64,000 bases of DNA from Anadara kagoshimensis (GCA_021292105.1 CM037861.1:60557245-60621244), one strand, 5' to 3'; positions 1 to 11,879 are shown, counted from the stretch's first letter. A program made the numbers and translations. The notes: generated by a model not told the origin, from the sequence alone.

Positions 1-540
1 AAAGCACGATTCCGACAGCACGATGTCATTAAATATAAACTTCAAAATAAGAGATGTAAATAAAACCTTGTCATAATTTGATAGTTTTGTTTATCGTTAT
101 TTCAGATAAACTGTTTTATTGTTGAAGAACTTTATTGTAAACAGCTTGTTTACATCTTAACAATACCTATGAATTATTCAGTTCAAACAGTATTTATTTT
201 GTTAAAAGTACATGATAACAATATCACAAATATAAACAATAAAAAATTCCGGATCAAGAGTGATTTTTTTACTTTATTTGTAATTGTAGCCTTTATATGT
301 TTTATCTCATGATCGTTGTAAAACAAGACATACGATTACTTTAAGCCAGGATATGTTCCTGATCGATTAATTTTCGCATAAATTCGCGAAATAGAGGCGG
401 AGATTTTTTCCGAATATTCAAATTACTAGTATATTGATGCAATTCAATTTCATTTGCACTAATCATTGTCTGAAGACGCAAAATTAAACTGACGCGGCCA
501 TCTTAAATCTTAAACTTGCGAAAATCAAGTGACCACAAAA
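1..540. other. AT-rich stretch, nothing recognised
   Basis: No exon-like frame, tRNA, terminal inverted repeat or tandem repeat was recognised here. Short open frames are interrupted and show no family resemblance. Confidence 0.5.
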
Positions 541-545
541 TACGT

Positions 546-651
546 ACCATGTTCAAGTCACAATCAGAAGCAATATCAAAGTAAAAATTTTGAAAACTGA
601 CAAATCTACAAGCAAAGCGCGTAGACTTCCACAAGGGAAGCGAGACAAGGT
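546..651 (-). repeat. Penelope-like element 3' tail fragment
   Basis: Read on the minus strand, this matches the 3' tail that follows the reverse transcriptase at 34764: the CTTCCC..GGAAG block, the run before AGTTTTCAAAATTTTTACTTTG, and the distal end. It is diverged and 5'-truncated, with no coding part left. Confidence 0.6.
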
Positions 652-1044
652 ATTTGATTTCATCAAGACACCATAGACAGAACGAATTATTTTCCAAGGG
701 TAACAAAGACAGAAACTCTGTATATGTAATACTTGTTTATATTCGAGTTTAATATCCGCAGTTGATGGACATAATTGTTTATTAATGGTTTGCTGTCGAC
801 ATACGCCGACAATGAATTTCAAAAATATATTCCATCTTTCAACAACTACATGGTTTTGATGGTATCTTTTTCGAAAAAACAAGTGTGCCATACAGCTATT
901 TCAACATTCTCACTACAAATAACAACTCCATTGATACCTATAAACGTTTGAACCTCAGTCTTGGCTATTGAAATGCGTTTTAATCATATAACTGACAATT
1001 TATATGTTAGGGTCATAATACCAAGTAACATTTAATGCATCGTA

Positions 1045-1275
1045 TCATTATAATTTTGACGCCATAGTTCCATGTTCTTCCTTCCATTCTTAATTTCACA
1101 CGTGATTGGTGTAGCTTGCTAGACTGGATGTTCTTACTTTTCCGGAGTACCTTGTGAAAGTTCACAGGTTTAAATTAGTTTTCCAAGTTTTTAGTTTTCC
1201 AAGTTTCCAAAGTTTGTGCTTTGCTTTTGGGGGGTTGTGAACACAAATCAGTATGCTTGTGTTTGATTTTTGTTT
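1045..1275 (+). repeat. Penelope-like element 3' tail, 5'-truncated copy
   Basis: It begins near the point that corresponds to the reverse-transcriptase stop codon (GAC.CCATAGTTCCATG) and carries the whole non-coding tail: CACACGTGA, GTGTAGCTnGCTAGAC, TTCCGGAGnACC, AGTTCACAGG and the final TTTGCTTTTGG...TTTGTTT part. Same orientation as the reverse transcriptase at 33349. An extra TTTTCCAAGTTT duplication sits in the middle. Confidence 0.8.
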
Positions 1276-1350
1276 ACAAAAAAGAAAAAACGTAATTAAA
1301 CCACGCTGTTTTGTCGGGATTAAAATGTTTTACATGTTTCTAAATCATTG

Positions 1351-1352
<2 letters not shown>

Positions 1353-1396
<44 letters not shown>
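1353..1396 (+). repeat. (GT)n microsatellite
   Basis: About 22 uninterrupted GT dinucleotides. Confidence 0.97.
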
Positions 1397-1397
<1 letters not shown>

Positions 1398-1814
1398 CAA
1401 AGGATAGTAAAAATAGCTAGAATGGCATATTGCAACATTTGAAATCAGCGTTTGAAAAAGGGTGTGTTTTCACCAAAACATACCTTTCTCAACCCTATAT
1501 ATTTTATAAATTCTGTTTTGCAGCCAATGGGCTTCCTATAAACATGGGATATTTCAAACAGACAACAGAGCTAATTGAAAATGAAAATATATATCCTTTC
1601 AACATCCTTCAACTTTCATTAAACTTCCTAATATTATCAAAGTCATTCTCTGAAACATTATAACTTACAACCGATTTGTCATACTTAATGATAGTACAGG
1701 GTTGTTGAAAGTTTAACATTTAACTACCAAAATACTGTCGCATTGGACGTTCTTCTCGGCCCCTCGTTAGCTGTATCACGGTAGCTGCTATCTATCTCTC
1801 GGCAGGTTTTCGAT

Positions 1815-2053
1815 CACAGGTACCCGGGGAATGGATTTTAAGCATTTAATATATAAAAAATAGCGTATCACATATAAAAAGAGTACCCGAGGAATGGCTT
1901 TCAAGCATTTAATAAATAGCGTATCACATATATACATGTAAAAAGAGTACGCATTTAATAAATTACGTATCAAATATATAAAAAGAGTATTCTTTTTATA
2001 TATGTGATACGTTATTTATTAAATGCTTAAAATCCATTCCCCGGGTACCTGTG
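1815..2053. mobile_element. Palindromic foldback element with 9 bp target duplication
   Basis: The ends are inverted copies: CACAGGTACCCGGGGAATGG on the left and its complement on the right. The arms continue through TTTTAAGCATTTAAT and GTATCACATATAAAAAGAGTA. The arm is partly repeated in direct orientation inside (GAGTACCCGAGGAATGG near 1882). Flanking 9-mers GTTTTCGAT (1806-1814) and GTTTTTGAT (2054-2062) look like a target-site duplication with one later change. No coding capacity. Confidence 0.75.
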
Positions 2054-2077
2054 GTTTTTGATCACTATTTATTCATA

Positions 2078-3331
2078 CGAGGGGAGGTCAAAAAGTTCAT
2101 AGAATGGGGTATGTGTTGCCGCAACAAACCATACATATTATCATTTTTCAATATAGTCCCCATTTACCCCAATGCACTTAGCCCACTTTTCTTTCAGACT
2201 GTCTATACCTTTGAAATAGAAGTCTTCGGTTTGATCCTGAAACCATGCCTCTGTGGCAGCATTAAGTCCATCATCATCAGGGAATCTGATTCCCCGTAAA
2301 TGGGATTTCAAATTCCTAAATAGGAAATAATCACTGGGTGCCAAATCGGGACTGTGGGGTGGGTGATTAAGTTGTTCGAACTTGCATTCACGAATCGCTG
2401 CTTGTGCAATCCTTGACTTGTGCACAGGAACATTGTCGTGAAGAAGCAATACCCCTCGGCTCAACTTTCCCCTCCTTTTTAATTTAATAGCAGCTTTCAG
2501 CTGCTTCATTAGATCAGCAAAGTAAGCCCCAGTGATAGAGATTCCAGCAGGTTTATTAACAGAACACCCTTTAGAATCCCAAAACACAGTGGCCATGACT
2601 TTGCCAGCTGATGATTGGGTTTTGAATTTCTTTGGTGGGAGTGAGCCATGGGCTCTTTTTTGGTTTCTGGGTCCCAATGATGAATCCAAGTTTCATCACC
2701 AGTTACTAGACGTAAATGGAAGCTCTCCGGGTTATCATTATAAATGCCAAGAAGCTCCCGACTTGACTGGAGTCTTTGGAAGCGATCATGCACATTAAAG
2801 TTTCTAAGGACCCATCTTGCGGATACTTTTGACATCCCAAGATGCTCGTGGATAACCGTGTATACACTTTCATGTGAAATGTCACACTCCCTAGCTATGT
2901 CATCAATCCTAATTCGACGATCATTCATGATGAGTGTCTGCACAGACGTGACAATTTCTTCTGTGATGGCATCAGCTGGCCGACCTGACCGTGGGTCATC
3001 CTTCAGTGAGGTTCGCCCACGTTTATTTGCCACCGTGGAATAGGCAGGACTACTGTCACCGTACACCTCGGCCATTCGCCGGTGAATTTCTTTGGGAATT
3101 GATCCCTCTACTGTGAGGAACTTTATTACTGCCCTAAACTCAACATTTTGATTTTCCAACATTGCTTGATGGTCGCCAACTTTGAATGCTTTTGAGAATT
3201 ACACAAATATGTTGTGACAAATAAACTTGATATGTTTAAATGGCGGAATGTTGTGTTGTCTAAATAAGTAAAGAAAATGTGTGTTACGCTTGTCTGAATA
3301 CGCTGTTCTATGAACTTTCTGACTTCCCCTG
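2078..3331 (-). mobile_element. mariner transposon (about 1.25 kb), inactive
   Basis: The terminal inverted repeats are CGAGGGGAGGTCAAAAAGTT at the left and the complement of a near-identical end (AACTTTCTGACTTCCCCTG) at the right, each continuing into TTCATAGAA. Both ends abut a TA dinucleotide (2076-2077, 3332-3333), the classic mariner target. The length is normal for a full mariner. The single transposase frame is broken (see 2141-3162). It lies inside MITE copy A1. Confidence 0.93.
2141..3162 (-). pseudogene. mariner transposase, frameshifted
   Basis: DD34D transposase of the mariner family (IS630/Tc1/mariner superfamily), which would cut and paste the element by binding its terminal repeats. 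The N-terminal half lies in one frame from the ATG at 3160-3162 and includes the inter-helix motif RGRTSLKDDPRSGRP and the first catalytic Asp in VTGDETWIHHWDPETK. The C-terminal half lies in another frame and contains PPKKFKTQSSAGKVMATVFW, the second Asp in LLLHDNVPVHKS and the third in SPDLAPSDYF, spaced 34 residues apart. It ends near KCIGVNGDYIEK with a stop at 2141-2143. The frame change falls around 2630-2665, just after PETKK. The normally present KWAAEF-like residues before KRGRTS are also missing, a small in-frame loss near the second helix-turn-helix. Product inactive. Confidence 0.93.
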
Positions 3332-3550
3332 TACCTTGGTTACCTTTTGATTTTCCTTGTTAGCCCAGTGTTAATTTTTCGACAGGTCTGTACTGTAAGA
3401 TTACTAATATCACTTTAAACATATACATTAAAACTATTTAGACGGATGAAAAATTCAATAATTAACTCTAAGACCTGTGAAATATACACCAATAGCAGAG
3501 AATCTGCCTAACCTCAAAGTCATCCAACATGCGATTGCTATTCCGTGCAC

Positions 3551-3752
3551 GGAACAGGTCTGTCTTAAGTTTAACACCAAGCTAACGATTTAGTGCCGAA
3601 TGGGCATCTCATCTCGACTCCCATTAACTACATTTAGACAGCTTTTCGGTAGCTGCTGTGCATTTCTTTACAACTTTTCAGTCATTAGCTATCAATTACT
3701 CTCCCACTCGGCAGCTGAGTTTAGTGTTAAACTTTAGACGGGTCTGTAATAT
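3551..3752. mobile_element. MITE family A, copy A2
   Basis: Left end GGAACAGGTCTGTCTTAAGT with TTTAACACCAAGCTAACG; right end GTGTTAAACTTTAGACGGGT. Complete but diverged, only about 150 bp from copy A1. Confidence 0.8.
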
Positions 3753-3759
3753 AAGCATT

Positions 3760-6700
3760 TCTGTGTTTACGGTCCCAATCATTTATCGACATTAAAACGC
3801 ACAGACACGTGTAGACACGTGTAATCAGCTACTCAAGGTTAAGTACAAGCAGGGTAGACTGACATATGTGTATCAACATCATAGTTTATTTTCTGTTTTA
3901 TCGACAAAGCTGCTGATATTTTTTCAGATATCAGTTTTGTAATCATTAAATGTTATCAAACCCAACATAACATTACTAATCCATCATGATCAATCCATCT
4001 TATAATCTTAACTACCAAGATGAGAAAAACATAAAATACAACAACACAATGATACAACGGATAAATATCCGCATACCGCGTTAACACATATATATCCAAA
4101 CGTCCAGTGACTGGTGAGTGGTACTATTGTCTGCGGTGTACTGACTAGGTGAGCTAGCACCTTGAAGTCGCACTGAGTGCGCGCTGGTACAAGGTAGACC
4201 ATTCAACACACTCGCACTTCACATGCATATACGAACTTGTTCAGAGATTATTAAAGTAGTTCTCGTCGCGAATAGCTGAAAAATACCCATTGCGACGTTA
4301 ACATTCATCGACAACAACAACAACATCCAAATGTCCAGATATAAGCTCCACTCAATGCTTAGAAAGATACTTGCAATGAAAAATTGGGTCCGTTTCTGCA
4401 CCACGTGATGCCTCCTTAAGTTTATGTAGAACAATTATTTCTATTGGATATGGAATCATATTAGTTCACGTTTTCCCGTAAAACGAAGTTATTCCGAGAA
4501 TTCGCGACGTTAACGTTTCCAAAACGTCCGGCACAAACGTTAAAGAGTTTGGTACATTGTCAAGACCCACTGTAGGCAAGACAGAAACGCCTTGAAAATT
4601 TAGACCCTAGTAGCAAGTGCAATGTCCAGTCTGCTGGGGGTAAATCAAGTGTAAAATGAATATATAATAAGTGCAAGCACACTTGAGGATATTTAAAATA
4701 AAAAAAAAACAGAAATACTTTTATTTACTCGGCACTACAATAACAATAGAGAAAACCCTCAATCCTAAACGACGATGTGCCGATTGTAAGACGACAAAGT
4801 TTCTCATCGAACCCTCAGCTTGACAATAGCTCTGTAGCAGCTCCTAATGAAGTTCAACGCCAAATAAAGTCTAAAGACTGAAGCTCCAGACGAGAAATCA
4901 AATACAGTCGTTCAATTTTTAGAATAATGTTATTTTGTAATACCAAAAAGAGTTTTTGTATGGAGACTCAATCTTTTGACTTCATTAGGCGTCGAAACTG
5001 TCAACGCCTGATGAAATCCGAACTTCATTAGACGCTGCAACTTTGACGCCTGACAAAGTCAAGACTTAGGCGTAGGACTTCATCTACAGTTGTTACATAG
5101 CGGCAACACCCACTTTTAACGCTGGAAGAGACGGGAGGTGACAGTGCTGAATCTGTTTAGCTCAAAACTATGGAAATAAGTATAAGCCGCCCAAAGTCCT
5201 CAAACAAGCACTGTATCAAGGCTCATTTTATTCTGTTATAGACTATTGTTCCAAAAGCGTTTTTATATAATAAGTGAAATTATCACATAACATTTGTTAG
5301 CAGTTATTTTTGTTTTTATTAATGATAAACAATGTCAAATACATTACGCTTTTGGATTAAATTTAGCATTTTATTATTCATTTCATTTAAATTACATTTT
5401 TTTCTGAAAAAATAAAATGGAAATGTTTTTATTAGTGTATGTTAAAATGTATATTCATTTTAATTCTGAACAAAAAATGGAAATTTATGTCATTCATGAA
5501 TGGTTGGCATATAAAATTATTATAATGTTATGGTATAAAAATGATACATAAAGAAATTATTGTCATTGCAATTTAAATTAAACATCAAATAACTTGATTT
5601 AACTCTTAAAGTGCAGACTATGTCATAGAAACACATGTTCTGGAGTAACATGGGCAGTAAAACTGTCACGCCTACATCACGTAAAATATTGCTCCTGTAC
5701 CAGAATATGACAACTTCCTTTGTATATAGCGGAGTTCTTTGCGACACGATTACAAAATTAACACATGTAAATTAACGAACGAACATGAACTGACCAAATT
5801 CTTTATATTATAAACTAATCTGACGCACACAAACACAACAGTGCAAATTGCTAACAACTTACAGAGTCCTACGATACACAAAGAAGACCGGCTGGATGCA
5901 CATATCCAATAAAACTGAAGTTAGTGCGCTATTTGGTTTACGTTATTAAACTTTTTAAATAAATTTTTAACATTTCCAATCAAACCGGATGCTTTTTATC
6001 ATTAATTTTGATTCAGTTAATTTGGTTGTAATCGTGAAAAACATGGGTTCCTGAGTGCAAGCCAAATGTATATTTCAATTATTTTTAAAATAAACACAAT
6101 CTAAACTGTAATATGTATCCGCACTTATCCCATTTTACTTATTTACAAACTAAACACAATCCCCAACTGTAAAATATCTTTCAGAATGCTTAATAAAACA
6201 TATTTATCTTCATTACGGGAGAGCTGTTCATTTAATACAATGCACGTGCCTCTTATTTACTTTAGTTTATATAAACACTGACCACTTGCTGGTCAACTAA
6301 GTGTTAATAGCCAGCATTGGTCACTTCTAATTTGTCCGGAATCGTTATCTGCACATTCCTAGACAAAATAACATTTATATTCTTAGATAATGGTATCTCT
6401 TATCTGAAATGTACCAGAAAACATTTTCTCGAGAAAATCGAGAAAACAAAATTCTAAATGTGTGTGCTAAAAGCTAATAGATACAATCTTAAAGTGTTGT
6501 AAATTACTAACAGACAGTGATGATGACATCTTAACTCTCGAATATTTTATAAAAATAGAATAAATTGCTTACCTTAATCATAGCTTTACATATATTGCAT
6601 GGTTGTCTGGAATATTGACCTTATTGCCCATGCAATAACTCGGATATCGCCCGGCTTTACGACACGGTCGCTAATGTTTCTGTCATTCTGGTGGGCAGTA

Positions 6701-7540
6701 TCTTTCTGATCAGTTTGTTTGTAAACACAACAATCTTGTTTACTTGTCACAGACACAAACATACAACCAAAGTTCAATTAATCACATTTAAAGTTGTATC
6801 CATGACGTCATTAAGATATTCCTTTCATCATTTCAGAATTAGTGCTGATACATCAATCATCTTTTCTAAAGCTTCCAGGATAATTCCGATCTTAGAAAAC
6901 ACTAATACAAGTACTCCGGATCTCTGTAGACTTACAGTGTATCGGTAATTATTATCATCATACACCTATAGCTGAGAATTAACTCTCAACTTGGACGGCT
7001 AAATTCCGATCCAAGACCTACCTAACTAACAGATCCATTTCTAATTAAATTTTAAAAACAACACAAACTTCCAAGTTCAGTAATCGCTTGCTGTCATGTT
7101 AGGTGACTAATTTCATCACTTATTAATATTTCTTCGAGAAAACCCCTGACAAATAAGGAATTTTCACCTTTATAAAAGTTCAGGTGTACCTACATAGTTT
7201 TATACAATACTTTTCCCTTGAGGAGATACACGGACAGACAGACGTACCTCATTCAGTGTGATTTTTAATATTCTAGATTAACCACTGTTCTCTTTTTAAC
7301 AGTTTTTTTTATTAAAACATGCACGTTAAAGTTTAGATTTGATATTTCGACGTATATTTTTCACCTTATCTTTAAATATTTATTCAAAATTATCTTGCGT
7401 GTTTTAATCCATTGTATCAATAAATGTATGTATATATTTCTTATTAAAATTTAATACGGAAATTTATTTAAAAGTTTAAATCTGTAAACAAAAATATGAC
7501 AAAATGTCTGAACTTAAAATAACATGACCGCTTTCCCCCT
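3760..7540. other. Gene-free AT-rich stretch; short hairpin region near 5 kb
   Basis: No exon or known element was recognised. Two small items stand out. At 4436-4497 (minus) there is a roughly 60 bp segment that recurs at 15804-15872 (plus), centred on CGTTTTACGGGAAAACGT. Around 4981-5080 imperfect hairpins occur (TTCATTAGGCGT against ACGCCTGATGAA, followed by a second TTCATTAGACGC / GACGCCTGACAAAG pair). The short open frames here look random. Confidence 0.5.
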
Positions 7541-7547
7541 TAAGTCC

Positions 7548-7740
7548 CTGTTATTGGGTATGCGTCCACTTAGGATCACCTTGTCGGGGTTCGAATCCAA
7601 CTCGCATATTCTTGTGTGAGAAAGTTCGCTTGCCAAAGGTTGGGGGTTTTTCCCGGGCTGACTGCCTCGATATAAGTGAGTTTTGATTGGGCCTTAAAAC
7701 AGATTTAACCCACTCTACTCCACACTCCACCGCGTGGTTT
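7548..7740 (+). mobile_element. SINE family 2 (tRNA-derived), partial copy
   Basis: A B-box-like GGGGTTCGAATCCAAC is followed by GTGAGAAAGTTCGCTTGCC, then TTTTTCCCGGGCTGACTGCCTCGATATAAGTGA and a degraded tail (GATTGGGCCTTAAAACA..). The same order is seen at 17195, 46485 and elsewhere. RNA polymerase III promoter boxes imply origin from a tRNA. Confidence 0.7.
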
Positions 7741-7749
7741 ATATTCAAC

Positions 7750-8940
7750 AGGTGTTAAATACACTTGTTATTGGATTGAAGATGTGTAATGAAAAGAAAA
7801 AACATTATTTTACGATATTATGCTTGCTCTGGTAGTATTATTTTTTATGTACTGGTGAGAATATTTCTCAAACCATGTTTGTATGGAAATTATATAAGAC
7901 CCAATTTTCAATACATTAGCGAAAACTATATATAATATGACCTACAGTATATCGTCACTTATTCCAGGGACTCCAGTTTCCCGGTCAACGACATTCAAAC
8001 CAAACAATATTATTAACAACTCGGGTGATGTATTTGTAAAAAAAAATTAAACGACGATATGAAAAATATAAACAATACTATTATTCTAAATATATAACTC
8101 TGTATTTTTTTATTCAACTTATTTGAATTTTCGATTATGAATAAAATAGAATATAATATTTACAGTTGAATAATATGTACATACCCCAACCCTTCAATAG
8201 CCGAAGCAATAAAAAACGACACACAAAAAGGGACTATACGAGACAGTTTATATGATAGTAAACATACTATATGTATATCAAGGAAACTTATCATGATTAT
8301 AACATGTGCTCATCAGTTTCAGCAATAGTCTGTTAAAATCCATCGATTCTCCTCACTCAATGATATCTATTATCTGATATTGCCCGGGTTTTTCTTTTCC
8401 ATTGTCAGTTTTAATTTATACATGGTGAATTAAAATCATCAACAGTGACATTATTATTTCAGTTCCATGATACTGTTTGGATTACCACCAGGTGTCCAGT
8501 AACTTTTTTAATCTGGTAGGTGGCAATCCTGTGTTAATTAAGTCGATTCTAAAATACGTTAAACTGATGGAACGCAGCCGATGTGAGCAAAAATATTACT
8601 ATCTAGTTGTATTGGGGATGTTCATTTAGTCGGTCAGTTTGACAATTTTAAATCGACATAATTGTTTTTACTACGATGGCCTATAGCAGCCAAAAGAAAC
8701 TTTTTTTAATTCTGAAAATATGCTTAAAAATGTACCACTTAACCTCAAAATACGTCCTTGGTATATGGTTTAAAGGTACATGGGACAATTTGTGATATTT
8801 AAAACTTGTATAACAGTTGTATAGAACAAATTATATTTTTGGTGTATATGAAGGGAGAAAACTCAAATGTCAACTACACTGTTTAGTGATGACCAAAGTT
8901 CATGAGCTTAAAATTAAATTCCAGATGAGTTGATTTTAAT
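7750..8940. other. Gene-free AT-rich stretch
   Basis: Nothing recognisable on either strand beyond AT-rich sequence and random short open frames. Confidence 0.5.
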
Positions 8941-8944
8941 CTGC

Positions 8945-9320
8945 GGCTTAGGCGTTGGCCTTCAAGTCCAACACGTCTCACCGATGTTGGTTCGATCCCG
9001 GTCGAAAGGGGGTTTCCTTGTCATGAAAGGCTGTATTGGTTAGCTCGATACAAGCATCATTGACCGAGTACCCTGCTATGTTCACCTGCGACATTGCGGG
9101 GAAGTGTACTGCACTGGTACAAAGTAGAAAAACACTTGCAAAACTTCATACAAACTATGGACTTTTGCTAATATCAATCCTTAAGGTTAAAAGCTACGAA
9201 ATGGTGTCTACCTTCCAGCTCCGTATGTCGTCATAAAGGCCGCTGTCGGAAATTGGGACCGGGCTTAAAAAACTCAAACCGGAGAGGGAATGGCCTTGTA
9301 AAACGCACACAAACCACTGA
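8945..9320 (+). mobile_element. tRNA-derived SINE
   Basis: The tRNA-like head holds TTAGGCGTTGGCCTTCAAGT and a good B box, GGTTCGATCCCGGTC, near 8990. Downstream is a non-tRNA body (GTGTACTGCACTGGTACAAAGT..). There is no tRNA cloverleaf with proper stems, so it is not a functional tRNA. Body family uncertain. Confidence 0.6.
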
Positions 9321-9694
9321 AAAGATGCAAAATTTTACGTAATACATCATTAATGAATCAATGTAAATACTTTAGCCTCCGTAATCACACAGTCAGCGAA
9401 CTACAACTTACAACAAGATACTTCCAATTTGTGATAACAAACTTAAAAGTCTTGAAAATCAACCTAAATATTAAAAAGGAGGAAACACTGTTTTGATAAC
9501 ATCAAATTATCCTCTGATCACAGTAAGAGAGACCCTCTACTGTTAATGTAAACATAATTACAATGTATATATAACGATACCTACAGCGTGTTGTAGTGTA
9601 AATTCTAATGCCGTGTACTTATCTTATAAAAAGGACCAGGAAGGCATCCTATGAAGGAATAAAATATATGGCGCTCACACACTGCAAATAAAAA

Positions 9695-9895
9695 ACAAAC
9701 ATATCAATCCATGTCCTTTCACAGTCCAAAAGCAAAGTAAAACGTTGAAACTGTAAAAAGGATTAAACATATGGAATTCCACCAGGGAAGTGAGGCCGGG
9801 TGCTCCAGAAGGATAAGCGCCACCTGTTTAGCTATCTACACCCTATTTCGACCATTAAAGTTAAATTCCTCGTTCCAATGAAAGGAACTATTAAG
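9695..9895 (-). repeat. Penelope-like element 3' tail, 5'-truncated copy
   Basis: The minus strand carries the tail landmarks in order: the GTTCCTTTCATTGGAACGAGG region, TAGATAGCTAAACAGGTGGCGC, CTTCTGGAGCACCCGGCCTC, ACTTCCCTGGTGGAATTCC and the TTTGCTTTTGGACTGTG..ATGGATTGATATGTTTG end. Confidence 0.8.
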
Positions 9896-10155
9896 AAGCA
9901 AGGCAGAATTATTGCACCGGTGCAAACAGAACACACAACACAATACATGTAAAACATTGTCTCATCCTTAAGCTTCATGAATAAAATAAAACACAAAAGA
10001 ACATAAGACAAACAACAAAATGACATTGAGAATACTATTTATGGAACTTAAAATTTTGAATAGTCACCAATCACAATTTTAAAAGATATTAAGTGATGTT
10101 CTTCTTTATACTGTTCGGTTTTACACTTTAAGTACGCGTGTACTTGTCGTTTTAG

Positions 10156-10515
10156 TGTCTGTATACACGCGAGACTTTGACGCTGACAACAGAACTACAA
10201 AGGAAGATCCAAGTAATGGAAATGAGATGTTTCCAAGACGTAAGCCACAAAGAGCTACTGGCCATTGTAAAGAAAACAGCTGAAATGGCACGGCTTTGTC
10301 ATCAAAATTAGTGGACTGTGAAAGGGTTTGTGAAGGGGAAAAGGCGACAACGGAGACAGAAAAGAAGATTGACAGACACCATTGCGGAATTGACAATGAA
10401 AACTTTTCCCATAATTCCTTGCCCATGGCTGCCACAGGTGAAAACAGTTGGTGTGGTGTTCATTGATGCAGTGTCCCTACGACCTTAAAGGGTTATGGGA
10501 CCAGTAATTGAGTGA
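10156..10515 (+). pseudogene. LINE reverse transcriptase C-terminal remnant
   Basis: One reading frame, broken by an internal TAG near 10309 and a TAA near 10488, spells the C-terminal part of a non-LTR retrotransposon polymerase. CLYTRETLTLTTELQRKI matches the LYGxETWTLTxxLxxRI segment. MEMRCFQD is followed by LLAIVKKTAEMARLCHQN (family: LLxTVKRRKLxWFGHVxRHD) and by VKGFVKGKRRQRRQKR and LTDTIAEL (family: LQGxxEGxRRRGRQRKxWxDNIxEW). The upstream catalytic domain is gone, as expected for a 5'-truncated, old copy. Clade (RTE or CR1-like) not resolved. Confidence 0.65.
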
Positions 10516-10820
10516 ATGAATTGACTTAGGTAGATATTCAACTTAGTTAACTATTATACAAAATAAAAAAAACCAGTTCATACAATGTTATCTCTCAAAT
10601 TCAAGAGTTCGAATAAATACTTGGCATAACCACAAATCAGATTCAAGAGATGTTGTTCTGGAATTTTTAGATCGTTAACCAACATTTAACAGGTTAAACA
10701 TATCTACAAAACATTCATTCATGTTTGTAATGGCTAAATATTTAAGGATTTTATTATTATGTAATTGTATAATGCTGTTTGCCAAAACTATTTTATTACT
10801 TTACGCACTGTGTATAGTAT

Positions 10821-11272
10821 ATACCAGTCGAAAGTTTAACACTGGGCCACTAGAAGAAAAGAAGTTGAAGCTAGGTTGCCGAGTGACAAGATATGGATAG
10901 CTTATGGCCGAAATGTAGCAGTAAGGTATAGAACAGCTTGTAAAATGCTATTGAGATATTGCAGGCTGACCAATTAGACGGATTTATTCGTTTTTGATAA
11001 ATTTGTACCATCAAAACAGATTAACGGACGGATAAAATGAAATGGTCAAATTAAACTATTTTTCCAATTTTGGGGGTTTTTAAATTAAAAGCACTAGACG
11101 TTTGGACTTTTTGTATGGAAATTGTGCCAAAACCAAACACTTAACGATAAAAAGTACCTAAATGTCAATCTTGTGCACTAAAATGTACCGATCTGGACAA
11201 ATAAATAAATTTGATTGGTCAGCCTGCTAAATTGGTTAACTTTTGTTAAACTTTCGACAGGTCTGTACTGTA
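10821..11272. mobile_element. MITE family A, copy A3, interrupted
   Basis: Left end ACCAGTCGAAAGTTTAACAC, right end GTTAAACTTTCGACAGGTCT plus GTACTGTA. The middle is occupied by a separate inverted-repeat element at 10961-11227. Without it the copy is about 185 bp. Confidence 0.8.
10961..11227. mobile_element. Nested MITE with 14 bp perfect terminal inverted repeats
   Basis: The ends are GCAGGCTGACCAAT (10961-10974) and ATTGGTCAGCCTGC (11214-11227), exact complements. The 267 bp element carries no coding capacity; its interior is AT-rich. It interrupts MITE copy A3. No clear target duplication was identified. Confidence 0.75.
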
Positions 11273-11284
11273 TTTCTAAAACAC

Positions 11285-11870
11285 ATATAAACAAAGTATT
11301 CAAAATATGCCTTTAAAACATATGTATTACAGAATACACAAAGAAGCAAGGTATGTTAAATAGCAAAATCAAAAAAAAAAGAATTATCATTCTTATTGCA
11401 AATCCAAGAATAATTGCGTTTATAGAAAAATAAAAAAAATCATATAAAAGTTAATTTTAAGGCTAAATTAAAGAAGTACTAGTATATCATCTTATAGCAA
11501 AATTTAAAAAAAAAATCATATCATTTTTACTTAAAATGACATTAATTAATTGCTCTTTGATAATTAATCTATATGGTGCAATACACATCTCAGCACTTTA
11601 ACTAACTTCAAAGAAATTCTACAACATCAACTCTTAAAATATATAAATTTACAGTTTTATTTTGATAGACTACTTGTGAGAGATAAGGAAGAATACAATA
11701 CGAAACATTTCCGTTTTACAAGCTTGGGTTTCAGGTGTGAACGATTTCTGATTGAAAACTTCCGTTAGATAAGCCACGTTTAGTATATATCTATATAGTA
11801 TATATAGATGTTATTGTTGTTATCATTCCAAAAAAATATCGTAAGTCAACATCAAATCTTTTAATCTTGG
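11285..11870. other. AT-rich gene-free stretch
   Basis: Nothing recognised; poly-A and poly-T runs and random short frames only. Confidence 0.5.
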
Positions 11871-11879
11871 TATAATAGA

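Larger units (their letters stand above)
1693..3397. mobile_element. MITE family A, copy A1, interrupted by two later insertions
   Basis: Family A is about 200 bp and nearly palindromic. Its terminal inverted repeats approximate TA-CAGTACAGACCTGTCGAAAG followed by TTTAACACTAAGCTAACGAA. The inner part is repetitive, with phrases such as CTATCTCTCGGCAGCTTTTCGGTCACTAG. The TA flanks and CAGT start suggest Tc1/mariner-type mobilisation (inference). In this copy the left part (1693-1814) and the right part (about 3334-3397, ending in GACAGGTCTGTACTGTA) are separated by a foldback element (1815-2053) and a mariner (2078-3331). Removing both leaves about 210 bp, the normal family length. Confidence 0.8.

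Noticed and set aside
8945-9020. tRNA gene
   Set aside because: The B box is good, but acceptor and anticodon stems do not form; a SINE head explains it better.
10121-10435. 104-codon minus-strand frame
   Set aside because: It is the antisense shadow of the LINE polymerase remnant on the plus strand.
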